Positions 37,743 through 46,229 of a DNA stretch of 64,000 bases are shown here, piece by piece. Position numbers and translations under genes: made by a program. Within the stretch, counting starts at the first letter, position 1. The number at the start of each line of letters is the position of its first letter. Origin of the DNA: Oceaniglobus roseus. Lineage in GTDB: Bacteria > Pseudomonadota > Alphaproteobacteria > Rhodobacterales > Rhodobacteraceae. A model generated the notes under the pieces. That model saw only the letters and a program-made list of their open reading frames with translations, did no database searches and had not been told where the DNA came from. The stretch lies in the NCBI RefSeq assembly GCF_002869745.1, contig NZ_PNOS01000004.1, positions 1 to 64,000 on the forward strand, given 5' to 3'.

Positions 37743-40429
37743 CGCTCTCCTTCAACCTGCTTGTCGCGGCCTGCCTCGTCTACGTGGCGCTGCTTTTCGC
37801 AGTCGCCTTCCTTGCCGAACGGAGGGCCGAGGCGGGGCGGCTCGGCGTGCTGCGCTCGCCCCTCGTCTATACCCTGTCGCTGTCGATCTACTGCACAGCC
37901 TGGACCTTCTACGGCGCGGTCGGCTATGCCGCGCGCTCGGGGCTCGAGTTCGTGACGATCTACCTCGGTCCGACGCTGGTGATCGTCGGCTGGTGGGCCT
38001 TCCTGCGCAAGCTGGTCAGGATCGGGCGGACCCAGCGGATCACCTCGATCGCCGACCTGATCTCGTCGCGCTACGGCAAGTCGTCGCTGCTGGGGATGCT
38101 GGTCACGCTGCTCGCCGTGGTCGGCACCACGCCCTACATCGCGCTCCAGCTCCAGTCGGTGACCCTGTCCTTCTCGGTCTTCACCGGCGCGGCCCAGGGG
38201 GCGGAGGGGGCCGGAAGCCTCGGTGCGACCGCGCTCTGGGTGGCGGCGGGGCTGACGCTGTTCACCATCGTCTTCGGCACCCGCAACCTCGACGTGAACG
38301 AACGCCACCACGGCGTGGTCACCGCCATCGCGCTGGAGGCGGTGGTGAAGCTCGTCGCGCTCCTCGCCGTCGGGATCTTCGTGGTCTGGGGCGTCGCCGG
38401 GGGTCCGGTCGGCATCCATGCGATGATCGAGGCGAGCCCGATCGCGGACTGGCAGATGGAGCAGGGCCGCTGGGTGACGCTGACGGCGCTGGCGGGCGCC
38501 GCCTTCGTCTGCCTGCCGCGGATGTTCCAGGTGACGGTGGTCGAGAACTCGGACGAGAAGCACCTCGCCACCGCCTCCTGGGCCTTCCCGCTCTACCTGT
38601 TCCTGATGAGCCTGTTCGTGGTGCCCATCGCCGTCGTCGGCCTTGCCGTGCTGCCCGAGGGCGCCAACCCCGACCTGTTCGTGCTGACCGTGCCGCTGGC
38701 CTTTCGGCAGGAGGGGCTGGCGATGCTGGCCTTCCTCGGCGGCTTCTCCTCGGCCACCTCCATGGTGATCGTCGCGGCCATCGCGCTGTCGACCATGGTG
38801 TCGAACCACATCGTCATGCCGATCTGGCTGAGCGCGCGGCGCGGCGAGGCGACGCTGTCGGGCGACGTGCGGGACGTGGTGCTGCTGTCGCGGCGGCTGT
38901 CCATCGCGGCGGTGCTGGGTCTCGGCTATCTCTATTTCCGGATGTCGGGCGGGGGCGAGGCGCTGGCGGCCATCGGTCTGATCGCCTTCGTCGGCCTCGC
39001 GCAGGTGCTGCCCGCGCTGATCGGCGGGCTCTACTGGCGCGGGGCGACGCGGATGGGGGCGGCGGCGGGTCTGACGCTGGGCTTCGCGGTCTGGGTCTAT
39101 TCCCTGCTGCTGCCGAGCTTCGGGCCCGGGGCCGCGCTGCCGGTGTCGGTCCTGACCGAGGGGCCCTTCGGCATCGGCTGGCTCAGGGCGCAGGCGCTGT
39201 TCGGGATCGCCGGGCTCGATCCCGTCGTCCATGCCGCGCTGTGGTCGCTGGGTCTGAACGCGCTGGCCTTCGTCGGCGCGTCGCTGCTGAGCTTCCCGGG
39301 GCCGCTGGAACGTCTCCAGGGGGCCGAGTTCGTCAACGTCTTCCGTCACAGCGCGGGGGCGCGGGGCTGGTCGCCCACGGCGGTCGAGGCCGAGGACCTG
39401 CTGATGATGACCCAGCGCATCCTCGGCGCGGCCGAGGCGCAGGCGCTGTTCCAGGCGGCCGCACGCGGGCAGGGGAAGGAGGGCTACCTGCCGGACGTGA
39501 CATCGGACTTCCTCGAACGGCTGGAACGCGAGCTGGCGGGATCCGTCGGCGCCGCGACGGCCCATGCGATGCTGGGCCAGATCACCGGCGGCGGGGCGGT
39601 GTCGGTGGAAGAACTGATGCGCGTGGCCGACGAGACGGCGCAGATGATGGAATATTCGAACCAGCTGGAAGCGAAGTCCGAGGAGCTGGGCCGCACCGCC
39701 CGCCAGCTGCGCGAGGCGAACGACAAGCTGACCCAGCTTTCGATCCAGAAGGACGCCTTCCTCTCCCAGATCAGCCACGAGCTGAGGACGCCCATGACCT
39801 CGATCCGCGCCTTCTCCGAGATCCTGCGCGACGATCCCGGCATGGCCGCGGCGGACCGGGCGCGCTATTCCGGCATCATCCACGACGAGACGCGCCGCCT
39901 GACCCGGCTGCTCGACGACCTCCTCGACCTGTCGGTGCTGGAGAACGGCCAGGTGACGCTGCACGAGAGCCTCGTGTCGCTGTCCGAGGTGCTGGACCGC
40001 GCCGTGGCGGCGGCGCAGAGCCGCGAGGGCCGCCTGAGGATCGAGCGGCGGGCGGAGGGCGAGCGGGTGATGCTGCTGACCGATCCCGACCGGCTGGCGC
40101 AGGTGTTCATCAACCTGATCTCGAACAGCGAGAAATACTGCACGGCGGACCAGCCGGTGCTGCGGATCTCGGTTTCCCGCGGAGCGGAGGGCGTCAGCGT
40201 CGATTTCACCGACAACGGGGCGGGGATCCCGCCCGCCAGCCAGTCCGTGATCTTCGAGAAGTTCAGCCGCCTCGGCGACACCCGCGCGGCGGGCGGCGCC
40301 GGGCTGGGGCTCGCGATCTGCCGCGAGATCACGGCACGGCTCGGCGGGCGTATCGCCTACCTGCCCGGACAGGGCGGCGCGGCCTTCCGGGTGAGCCTGC
40401 CGCTCAGGCTAGCGCGGGCGGCCGAATAG
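37739..40429 (+). CDS. SLC5-type transporter / STAC / histidine kinase fusion sensor
   Basis: An 896-aa inner-membrane sensor. Residues about 1-520 are a sodium:solute symporter-like domain with many TM spans (YTLSLSIYCTAWTFYGAVGY is the SSS hallmark). A STAC region follows at about 550-620 (AQALFQAAARG, GYLPDVTSDFLERLERELAG), then a coiled coil, a HisKA box SQISHELRTPMTS with the phosphorylated His near residue 680, and an HATPase with NLISNSEKY, DNGAGIP and GGAGLGLAI. No PAS domain is evident. This is the CrbS/CbrA-like architecture; CrbS controls acs in other bacteria. Confidence 0.9.
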   Translation: MTLSFNLLVAACLVYVALLFAVAFLAERRAEAGRLGVLRSPLVYTLSLSIYCTAWTFYGAVGYAARSGLEFVTIYLGPTLVIVGWWAFLRKLVRIGRTQRITSIADLISSRYGKSSLLGMLVTLLAVVGTTPYIALQLQSVTLSFSVFTGAAQGAEGAGSLGATALWVAAGLTLFTIVFGTRNLDVNERHHGVVTAIALEAVVKLVALLAVGIFVVWGVAGGPVGIHAMIEASPIADWQMEQGRWVTLTALAGAAFVCLPRMFQVTVVENSDEKHLATASWAFPLYLFLMSLFVVPIAVVGLAVLPEGANPDLFVLTVPLAFRQEGLAMLAFLGGFSSATSMVIVAAIALSTMVSNHIVMPIWLSARRGEATLSGDVRDVVLLSRRLSIAAVLGLGYLYFRMSGGGEALAAIGLIAFVGLAQVLPALIGGLYWRGATRMGAAAGLTLGFAVWVYSLLLPSFGPGAALPVSVLTEGPFGIGWLRAQALFGIAGLDPVVHAALWSLGLNALAFVGASLLSFPGPLERLQGAEFVNVFRHSAGARGWSPTAVEAEDLLMMTQRILGAAEAQALFQAAARGQGKEGYLPDVTSDFLERLERELAGSVGAATAHAMLGQITGGGAVSVEELMRVADETAQMMEYSNQLEAKSEELGRTARQLREANDKLTQLSIQKDAFLSQISHELRTPMTSIRAFSEILRDDPGMAAADRARYSGIIHDETRRLTRLLDDLLDLSVLENGQVTLHESLVSLSEVLDRAVAAAQSREGRLRIERRAEGERVMLLTDPDRLAQVFINLISNSEKYCTADQPVLRISVSRGAEGVSVDFTDNGAGIPPASQSVIFEKFSRLGDTRAAGGAGLGLAICREITARLGGRIAYLPGQGGAAFRVSLPLRLARAAE

Positions 40430-40527
40430 CCGCGGGGCAGGATACCGCCAGGGGGCCGGGCGGTCTTCAGGATTTCTAAAGACTGCTGCGGCAGACAGGG
40501 GGCAATGCAGTCAGAAGGTCAGCAGAG

Positions 40528-41430
40528 ATGACGGAGGGCGCCGTGCGGACGGTCCTACAGCGCAAGGCGGGCGCGGCGCGTCCCGCGGCGCCGAAGGCCG
40601 AGATGACCGTGGAACGGGCCTGGCGGCTTGCGCTGACCCGCGGCCTGTCCGCGGCGATCGGCCTGACCCTGCGCTTCGTCGGCCATGCCACGTGCGAGGT
40701 CGCCCCGGCGGAGATCCCCGAACTGGTGGAGCAGGGGGATCTGACGCTGCTTCTGGAAGGGCCCTGGGGCTTCGGTGCGGCGGTGCTCGACGTGCAGCTC
40801 ATGGCCGCGATCACCGAGGTGCAGACCATGGGCCGGGTGCTGGGGCGCGCGGCCGTGCCCCGGGTCCCGACGCCGACCGATGCGGCGCTCGTCGCCGACC
40901 CGCTGGACCGGGTGCTGAAGGAGTTCGAGGCGCGGGCGAGCGGACTGGACGGGGTGGCGACCGCCACCGGCCTGCGCTTCGCGACCCTGGCCGCCGGTGC
41001 CGATGCCATGGCGCTGGCCCTGCGCGACGAGCCGCACCGCCTGGTCGAATGCCGGATGGAGCTCGACGGATCGGGGCGCGAGGGCCGGTTGCGCATCCTT
41101 CTGCCCCCCGAGCTGGAGGTGCCCGACGCCCTGCGCTCCGAGGACCGCCGCGCCTGGTCGGAGGACCTGTCGCAGCACCTGATGAAGAGCCACGCCGATC
41201 TGAGGGCGATCCTTGCGCGGCTGCGCCTGCCAGTGGAGGAGGTGACGGCGCTGGCGCCCGGGGATCTGCTGGAGATTGACCCGCGGGCCCTGTCGCAGGT
41301 CGAGCTTGCGGGATGCACCGGCGCCGTCATGGCCCGCGGCCGTCTCGGCCAGAGCGGCGGGATGAAGGCGATCCTGCTCGAAACCCTCGACCCGAGCCCG
41401 GCGCCGCCGCAGCTGCGCGGTCGCCCCTGA
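40528..41430 (+). CDS. FliM/FliN (SpoA) C-terminal domain protein
   Basis: A 300-aa protein whose C-terminal third (about residues 225-290) is a SpoA domain: ILARLRLPVEEVTALAPGDL, then QVELAGCTGAVMARGRLGQS and MKAILLETL. The first 220 residues are an alpha/beta middle region as in FliM. There is no other flagellar gene in the window. The start follows AGAAGGTCAGCAGAG. It could be a flagellar motor switch component transcribed away from the main cluster or a related assembly protein. Confidence 0.8.
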   Translation: MTEGAVRTVLQRKAGAARPAAPKAEMTVERAWRLALTRGLSAAIGLTLRFVGHATCEVAPAEIPELVEQGDLTLLLEGPWGFGAAVLDVQLMAAITEVQTMGRVLGRAAVPRVPTPTDAALVADPLDRVLKEFEARASGLDGVATATGLRFATLAAGADAMALALRDEPHRLVECRMELDGSGREGRLRILLPPELEVPDALRSEDRRAWSEDLSQHLMKSHADLRAILARLRLPVEEVTALAPGDLLEIDPRALSQVELAGCTGAVMARGRLGQSGGMKAILLETLDPSPAPPQLRGRP

Positions 41431-41520
41431 GCGCGACGGAACACCGCGCGAAGGCCCGGTGCCGCGGGGCGTCCGCGCTGCGCCCGGCTTGTCCCGGCGA
41501 TGGCGTGACGGTTCGGGAGG

Positions 41521-41566
41521 GACTGGTTTCTTCGAAGAAACCAGTCCGATTTCCTCGAGGAAATCG
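41521..41566. repeat. Two abutting perfect palindromes, 26 bp and 20 bp
   Basis: 41521-41546 is a perfect 26-bp palindrome (arm GACTGGTTTCTTC). 41547-41566 is a perfect 20-bp palindrome CGATTTCCTCGAGGAAATCG that begins at the next base. Both share the core TTTC-N-TCGA-N-GAAA. The right flank carries CGCGGAG. Confidence 0.92.
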
Positions 41567-41661
41567 GGGGCGCGGAGCGGCCGGGGCAAGCGAGCGCCCG
41601 GGGCGATGCGCGTAACCATTCGACGGGCCGGTCGGCCCGGCACCGGATCGGGGGGCGGGGA

Positions 41662-41707
41662 TCCGGTTTCCTCGAGGAAACCGGACAATTTTCCTCGAGG
41701 AAAATTG
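41662..41707. repeat. Second pair of abutting palindromes, 24 bp and 22 bp
   Basis: 41662-41685 is a perfect 24-bp palindrome (arm TCCGGTTTCCTC) and 41686-41707 a perfect 22-bp palindrome (arm CAATTTTCCTC) that abuts it. The core TTTCCTCGAGGAAA is common to both and to 41547-41566. The right flank again carries CGCGGAG, so the pair is a second copy of the same composite unit, 95 bp from the first. Confidence 0.92.
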
Positions 41708-41746
41708 CGCCGCGCGGAGGGGACGGTCGACGGGGATCCGGTGGCG

Positions 41747-42172
41747 TCAGCGCCGTTCGGCGGCCTCGAGCTGCGGGCGAAGGGGTTCGATCGAGTAGCC
41801 GCCCCGGGCGGCGGCCGCTATCAGCTCTTCCGCGGGGACCCGGCCGGCCTGGCTCATCGCCCAGACGAAGGTGGAGCGGGTGCCGGAGCGGCAGTAGGCG
41901 AAGACAGGACCCGTGGCGGCGGCGACGGCTTCGCCCTGCGCGGCGACGTTGTCGGCGGTCATGCCGCTGCCCGCGACGGGGTTGTAGACGAAGGCGAGTC
42001 CCTCGGCCTCGGCCGCGCCGCGCATCGCCTCGTGGTCCTCGGCCGCCGTGACCTCGCTGTCGGGGCGGTTGCAGATCACCATCGTGAACCCGGCGGCCCT
42101 GAGCGCCGCCATGTCCTGCGGCGCGATCTGACCCGACACGGTGTAGCGGTCGGTGAGGGTGTTCATGTCCAT
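41747..42172 (-). CDS. DUF442 / TIGR01244-type phosphatase-like protein
   Basis: A 141-aa protein with the dual-specificity-phosphatase-like loop FAYCRSGTRSTFVW (Cys-x5-Arg) at about residue 100 and MVICNRPDSEV near residue 32. Such proteins are annotated as beta-lactamase-hydrolase-like or sulfur transferase. The start MDMNTLTDRY at 42172 follows GGAGG; longer frames are not needed. It lies 35 bp after the alpha/beta hydrolase gene on the same strand. Confidence 0.85.
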   Translation of the reverse strand: MDMNTLTDRYTVSGQIAPQDMAALRAAGFTMVICNRPDSEVTAAEDHEAMRGAAEAEGLAFVYNPVAGSGMTADNVAAQGEAVAAATGPVFAYCRSGTRSTFVWAMSQAGRVPAEELIAAAARGGYSIEPLRPQLEAAERR

Positions 42173-42207
42173 CGGCTGGCCTCCTGCATCTGCCCGGCTT
42201 GGGGGCT

Positions 42208-42861
42208 CTATCGCGTGCTCTCGGTGAGGCGGCGGCGGACATAGGTCTCGACGTCGCCGATCATCTGTTCCATGTGCGGATCCTCGAAGAAGTGGCCCGC
42301 GCCTTCGATCTGGGTGTGGGTGATGGTGATCCCCTTCTGCTCGTGCAGCTTGTCGACCAGCGCCGCGGTGTCGCGGGGCGGCGCCACGCGGTCGGCGGTG
42401 CCATTGATGATGAGGCCGGAAGCCGGGCAGGGGGCGAGGAACGAGAAGTCGTACATGTTGGCGGGCGGGCTCACGCTGATGAAGCCGGTGATCTCGGGGC
42501 GGCGCATCAGGAGCTGCATCCCGATCCAGGCGCCGAAGGAGAATCCCGCGACCCAGCAATGCTTGGCGTTCTGGTTCATCGACTGGAGGTAGTCGAGGGC
42601 CGAGGCGGCATCGGACAGCTCGCCGATGCCCTGGTCGTATTCGCCCTGCGAGCGCCCGACGCCGCGGAAGTTGAACCTGAGCACGGTGAAGCCCATGGCG
42701 TGGAAGGCGTAGTGGAGGTTGTAGACGACACGGTTGTTCATCGTCCCGCCGAACTGCGGATGCGGGTGCAGGATGATCGCGATGGGGGCGTCGGATTTCT
42801 TCTGGGGATGGTAGCGGCCTTCGAGCCGCCCTTCCGGTCCGGGAAAGATTACCTCGGGCAT
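42208..42861 (-). CDS. Alpha/beta hydrolase
   Basis: A 217-aa serine hydrolase of the dienelactone-hydrolase-like/YcjY group. The nucleophile elbow is GFSFGAWIGMQLL, the oxyanion-side motif HPHPQFGGTMNN, the acid NGTADRVAPP and the His GAGHFFEDP. No signal peptide is present. The start at 42861 follows GGGAG. It diverges from iscR; the spacer carries the Irr box. Substrate unknown. Confidence 0.86.
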   Translation of the reverse strand: MPEVIFPGPEGRLEGRYHPQKKSDAPIAIILHPHPQFGGTMNNRVVYNLHYAFHAMGFTVLRFNFRGVGRSQGEYDQGIGELSDAASALDYLQSMNQNAKHCWVAGFSFGAWIGMQLLMRRPEITGFISVSPPANMYDFSFLAPCPASGLIINGTADRVAPPRDTAALVDKLHEQKGITITHTQIEGAGHFFEDPHMEQMIGDVETYVRRRLTESTR

Positions 42862-42902
42862 ATGTCTCCCTGACGGGTTGCGGTCCGGCGCCGGGCGTCT
42901 TC

Positions 42903-42931
42903 TTGACGGGGGCGGCACGGCACCTTAGAAC
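42903..42931 (+). promoter_or_regulatory. Candidate iscR promoter
   Basis: TTGACG at 42903-42908 and TAGAAC at 42926-42931 with 17-bp spacing. The -10 hexamer lies inside the Irr box, so Irr binding would block RNA polymerase. The predicted leader before the iscR start is about 95 nt. Confidence 0.45.
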
Positions 42932-42939
42932 TGTTCTAA
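42925..42939. promoter_or_regulatory. Irr box (iron control element) before isc-suf operon
   Basis: TTAGAA-CTG-TTCTAA is a perfect palindrome matching the core of the Irr/ICE consensus TTTAGAA-N3-TTCTAAA at all 12 core positions. It lies between the divergent hydrolase gene and iscR. Irr is the haem-linked iron regulator of alphaproteobacteria. Confidence 0.72.
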
Positions 42940-43034
42940 TCTGCTGGGGCTGCGGGGCCTTGCACTGTGCCGAGGTAAGCGTCCCGCCCCCCATCGTCAA
43001 CTGTCCTTTCGGGGGCGCGAAGGGGATCGGGCCG

Positions 43035-43496
43035 GTGAAACTCAGCACCAAGGGGCGGTATGCGATGGTCGCGCTCAGCGATCTCGCACTGGCGGGACCG
43101 GGCAGGCTGGTGCCGCTGAGCGAATTGTCGAAACGCCAGCACATCTCGCTGCCCTATCTCGAGCAGCTGTTCGTCAAGCTCCGCCGGGCGGGGCTGGTCG
43201 AGTCGGTGCGCGGGCCCGGCGGCGGCTATCGCCTCGCGCGCGCGGCCGAGGAGATCCGGGTCGCCGACGTGCTGCTTGCCGTCGAGGAGACGGTGAGCGC
43301 GATGCACACGGGGGCCGGCGCCTCGGGCGGGCTGTCGGGCACGCGGGCGCAGTCGCTGACGAACCGGCTGTGGGAGAGCCTTTCGGCCCATGTCTATGTC
43401 TTCCTGCACCAGGTGACGCTGGCCGAGGTGGTGACGAACGGGCTGGCGCCCTGTCCTGCCGTGCCGGGGCTCTTCACGGTGGTGGACGGGGCATGA
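43035..43496 (+). CDS. iscR: Rrf2-family regulator IscR, cysteine-poor type
   Basis: A 153-aa winged-helix regulator starting at GTG: KLSTKGRYAMVALSDLALAG, then ISLPYLEQLFVKLRRAGLVE and the wing GPGGGYRLARAAEEI. The region that in E. coli IscR holds three Cys cluster ligands (around 90-107) has none here; the only Cys is in LAPCPAVPG near the end. Cys-poor IscR is known in Rhodobacter. It leads the isc-suf operon; repeat copy 3 separates it from the desulfurase gene. Confidence 0.92.
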   Translation: MKLSTKGRYAMVALSDLALAGPGRLVPLSELSKRQHISLPYLEQLFVKLRRAGLVESVRGPGGGYRLARAAEEIRVADVLLAVEETVSAMHTGAGASGGLSGTRAQSLTNRLWESLSAHVYVFLHQVTLAEVVTNGLAPCPAVPGLFTVVDGA

Positions 43497-43565
43497 GGGT
43501 GTCGGGCCGGGATGCCGGCCCTGCGGGCCGGCCGGGGGCTGTCTGCCCCCGCGGCGGCTGCGCCG

Positions 43566-43602
43566 CCTCCCCCGAGGATATTTCGGAAGCAAAGATGGGG
43601 GC
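43566..43602 (+). repeat. Dispersed GATATTT repeat, copy 3
   Basis: Core GAGGATATTTCGGAAGCAAA then GATGGGGG. It is preceded by three hairpins (CCGGCCC-TG-CGGGCCGG at about 43514-43532, GGGGGC-TGTCT-GCCCCC, GCGGCGG-CTG-CGCCGC), the same order as copy 2. It lies just before the GTG start of the desulfurase gene, inside the isc-suf operon. Confidence 0.85.
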
Positions 43603-43608
43603 CATCGC

Positions 43609-44661
43609 GTGAGGGAGCGGGTCTATCTCGACTGGAACGCGACGACGCCCCTCAGACCGGAGGCGCGGGCGGCGATGGTGGCGGCGATGGATGTCGTCGG
43701 CAACCCGTCCTCGGTCCATGGCGAGGGGCGCGCGGCGAAGGCCGTGATCGAGCGGGCGCGGGCGCAGGTGGCGGCGGCCTGCGGGGCGGAGGCCTCGGAC
43801 ATCGTGTTCGTCTCCTCGGCGACCGAGGGCGCGGCCCTCGGGCTGGCGGGGCGGAGACTGTCCTGCGCCCCGGTGGAGCACGAGGCGGTGGCGGCCTGGT
43901 GCGACGGCGCACTGGCGGTGGACGCGGAGGGGCGCGTCGCCGTCACCGATCCGGCGCGCACGGCGTTGCAGCTGGCCAATTCCGAGACCGGGGTGATGCA
44001 GGACCTGCCCGAGGGGCTGGCCTTCGTCGATGCGACGCAGGCCTTCGGCAAGGTGCCTTTCGCCTTCGAGTGGACGGGGGCCGATGCCGCCATCGTCTCG
44101 GCCCACAAGTTCGGCGGGCCGAAGGGCGTGGGGGCGCTGCTGCTGCGCCGGGGTCTCGACGTGGCGGCGCAGATCCGCGGCGGCGGGCAGGAGATGGGGC
44201 GGCGCTCGGGCACCGAGAACGTCGTCGGGATCGCCGGGATGGGCGCCGCGGCCGAAGCGGCGGCACGGGATCTGGCGGACGGCGTGTGGGAGCGGGTTGC
44301 GGAACTTAGAAATATTCTAGAAACGGGGTTGGTGTCTTCCGCGAACAAGACTATTTTTGTCGGGAAAGACGGAAGCCTGCCCCGGCTGCCCAACACCAGC
44401 TGTTTCGCCACCCCCGGCTGGAAGGGCGAGACGCAGGTGATGGCGATGGACCTGGCGGGGTTCGCCGTCTCGGCGGGCTCGGCCTGTTCCAGCGGCAAGG
44501 TGCGCGCCAGCCGGGTGCTGGCCGCCATGGGACTGGACGACGTCGCCGCGGCGAGCGCGATCCGCGTGTCGCTGGGGCCGCTGACGCGGCGGCAGGACGT
44601 CGAGCGCTTCGCCGAGGCGTGGGGCGCGCAGGAGAGTAAATTCCGGGCCCGCGCGGCCTGA
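43609..44661 (+). CDS. Cysteine desulfurase, NifS/IscS type
   Basis: A 350-aa PLP enzyme taking sulfur from cysteine. The PLP Lys is in SAHKFGGPKGVGAL and the catalytic Cys in SAGSACSSGKVRAS; RLPNTSCFATPG is also typical. It is shorter than IscS (about 400). Start GTG at 43609. Residues about 231-255 (LRNILETGLVSSANKTIFVG) are coded by an AT-rich block unlike the rest of the gene, which contains an Irr-like palindrome. A second desulfurase, sufS, ends the operon. Confidence 0.92.
   Translation: MRERVYLDWNATTPLRPEARAAMVAAMDVVGNPSSVHGEGRAAKAVIERARAQVAAACGAEASDIVFVSSATEGAALGLAGRRLSCAPVEHEAVAAWCDGALAVDAEGRVAVTDPARTALQLANSETGVMQDLPEGLAFVDATQAFGKVPFAFEWTGADAAIVSAHKFGGPKGVGALLLRRGLDVAAQIRGGGQEMGRRSGTENVVGIAGMGAAAEAAARDLADGVWERVAELRNILETGLVSSANKTIFVGKDGSLPRLPNTSCFATPGWKGETQVMAMDLAGFAVSAGSACSSGKVRASRVLAAMGLDDVAAASAIRVSLGPLTRRQDVERFAEAWGAQESKFRARAA
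44306..44320. promoter_or_regulatory. Irr-like box inside the desulfurase gene
   Basis: TTAGAA-ATA-TTCTAG matches 11 of 12 core positions of the Irr consensus. It is in coding sequence about 390 bp before sufB and forces AT-rich codons in a GC-rich gene. It could serve an internal promoter for sufB and downstream genes. Confidence 0.4.
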
Positions 44662-44711
44662 GACGTGAAGAGACAGGGATCCGGCCGGACCGGCCGCGAG
44701 AGGAGTAGGAC

Positions 44712-46229
44712 ATGAACGCTTTGGACACCGAGGTGAAGGACGGCGTGGACCGCGAGACCGTCGAGGCGGTGAAGAGCCTGTCCGGCAAGTACAAGTACGG
44801 CTGGAACACCGAGATCGAGATGGACTTCGCGCCGAAGGGCCTGAGCGAGGACATCGTGCGGCTGATCTCGGCCAAGAACCAGGAGCCCGAGTGGATGACC
44901 GAGTGGCGGCTGGAGGCGTTCCGCCGCTGGCAGCAGATGGACGAGCCGGACTGGTCGATGGTCAATTACCCCAGGGTCGACTACCAGGAGCAGTTCTACT
45001 ACGCCCGGCCGAAGTCCATGGAGACCAAGCCGAAATCGCTGGACGAGGTCGATCCGAAGCTTCTGGAGACCTACAAGAAGCTGGGGATTCCGCTGAAGGA
45101 GCAGATGATCCTCGCGGGCGTGGAGGGCGCCGAGGAAGCGGACGAGAACCGCAAGGTCGCGGTGGATGCCGTCTTCGATTCGGTCTCCGTCGGCACCACG
45201 TTCCAGAAGGAGCTGAAGAAGGCGGGCGTCATCTTCTGCTCGATCTCCGAGGCGATCCGCGAGCATCCGGAGCTGGTGAGGAAGTATCTCGGCTCGGTCG
45301 TGCCCGCGTCGGACAACTTCTTCGCGACGCTGAACAGCGCCGTGTTCTCGGACGGCTCGTTCGTCTACGTTCCGCCGGGGGTGCGCTGCCCGATGGAGCT
45401 GAGCACCTATTTCCGGATCAACGCCGAGAACACCGGCCAGTTCGAGCGCACGCTGATCATCTGCGACAAGGAGGCTTACGTCTCCTATCTCGAAGGCTGC
45501 ACCGCGCCGATGCGCGACACAGTGCAGCTGCACGCGGCGGTGGTCGAGATCGTGGCGCTGGACGATGCTGAGGTGAAGTATTCGACGGTGCAGAACTGGT
45601 ATCCCGGTGACGAGAATGGCAAGGGCGGGATCTACAACTTCGTGACCAAGCGCGCGGACTGCCGCGGCGACCGGTCCAAGGTGATGTGGACCCAGGTCGA
45701 GACCGGCTCGGCCGTGACGTGGAAGTACCCGTCCTGCATCCTGCGGGGCGATGACTCTCAGGGCGAGTTCTATTCGATCGCGATCACCAACAACTTCCAG
45801 CAGGCCGACACGGGGACGAAGATGGTCCACCTCGGCAAGCGGACGAAGAGCCGGATCGTGTCGAAGGGGATTTCGGCGGGACAGGCGCAGAACACCTATC
45901 GCGGGCTCGTGTCGATGCACCCGAAGGCGAAGAATTCGCGCAACTACACCCAGTGCGACAGCCTGCTGATCGGCGACAGGTGCGGGGCGCATACGGTGCC
46001 TTACATCGAGGTGCGCAACAACTCGTCCCGGGTGGAACACGAGGCGACGACGTCGAAGGTGGACGACGATCAGCTGTTCTACTGCCGCTCGCGCGGCATG
46101 GACGAGGAGGAGGCGGTGGCGCTGGTCGTCAACGGCTTCTGCAAGGAAGTGCTGCAGGCGCTGCCGATGGAGTTCGCCATGGAGGCGCAGCAGCTGGTGG
46201 CGATCAGCCTCGAAGGGTCGGTCGGGTGA
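44712..46229 (+). CDS. sufB: Fe-S cluster assembly scaffold SufB
   Basis: A 505-aa subunit of the SufBCD scaffold on which Fe-S clusters form in the cytoplasm. It has [15 protein letters not shown] near the start, [42 protein letters not shown], and the C-terminal [20 protein letters not shown] of the SufB/SufD family. GAGAGGAG precedes the ATG. Longer than E. coli SufB by only a few residues. Confidence 0.97.
   Translation: MNALDTEVKDGVDRETVEAVKSLSGKYKYGWNTEIEMDFAPKGLSEDIVRLISAKNQEPEWMTEWRLEAFRRWQQMDEPDWSMVNYPRVDYQEQFYYARPKSMETKPKSLDEVDPKLLETYKKLGIPLKEQMILAGVEGAEEADENRKVAVDAVFDSVSVGTTFQKELKKAGVIFCSISEAIREHPELVRKYLGSVVPASDNFFATLNSAVFSDGSFVYVPPGVRCPMELSTYFRINAENTGQFERTLIICDKEAYVSYLEGCTAPMRDTVQLHAAVVEIVALDDAEVKYSTVQNWYPGDENGKGGIYNFVTKRADCRGDRSKVMWTQVETGSAVTWKYPSCILRGDDSQGEFYSIAITNNFQQADTGTKMVHLGKRTKSRIVSKGISAGQAQNTYRGLVSMHPKAKNSRNYTQCDSLLIGDRCGAHTVPYIEVRNNSSRVEHEATTSKVDDDQLFYCRSRGMDEEEAVALVVNGFCKEVLQALPMEFAMEAQQLVAISLEGSVG

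Larger units (their letters stand above)
41431..41746. other. 316-bp convergent spacer holding the palindrome array
   Basis: Between the FliM/FliN-like gene and the DUF442 gene. It holds four perfect palindromes in two abutting pairs (41521-41566 and 41662-41707) and no supported gene; a minus-strand frame through the palindromes reads repeats such as FLEE and SSKK and is not a gene. Confidence 0.85.

Noticed and set aside
37445-39964. 839-codon minus-strand frame opposite the sensor kinase gene
   Set aside because: Shadow frame made of Arg/His/Gln-rich sequence.
40555-41688. Minus-strand frame through the palindromes and the FliM-like gene
   Set aside because: It translates palindromes into repeated FLEE and SSKK segments and is antisense to a clear gene.
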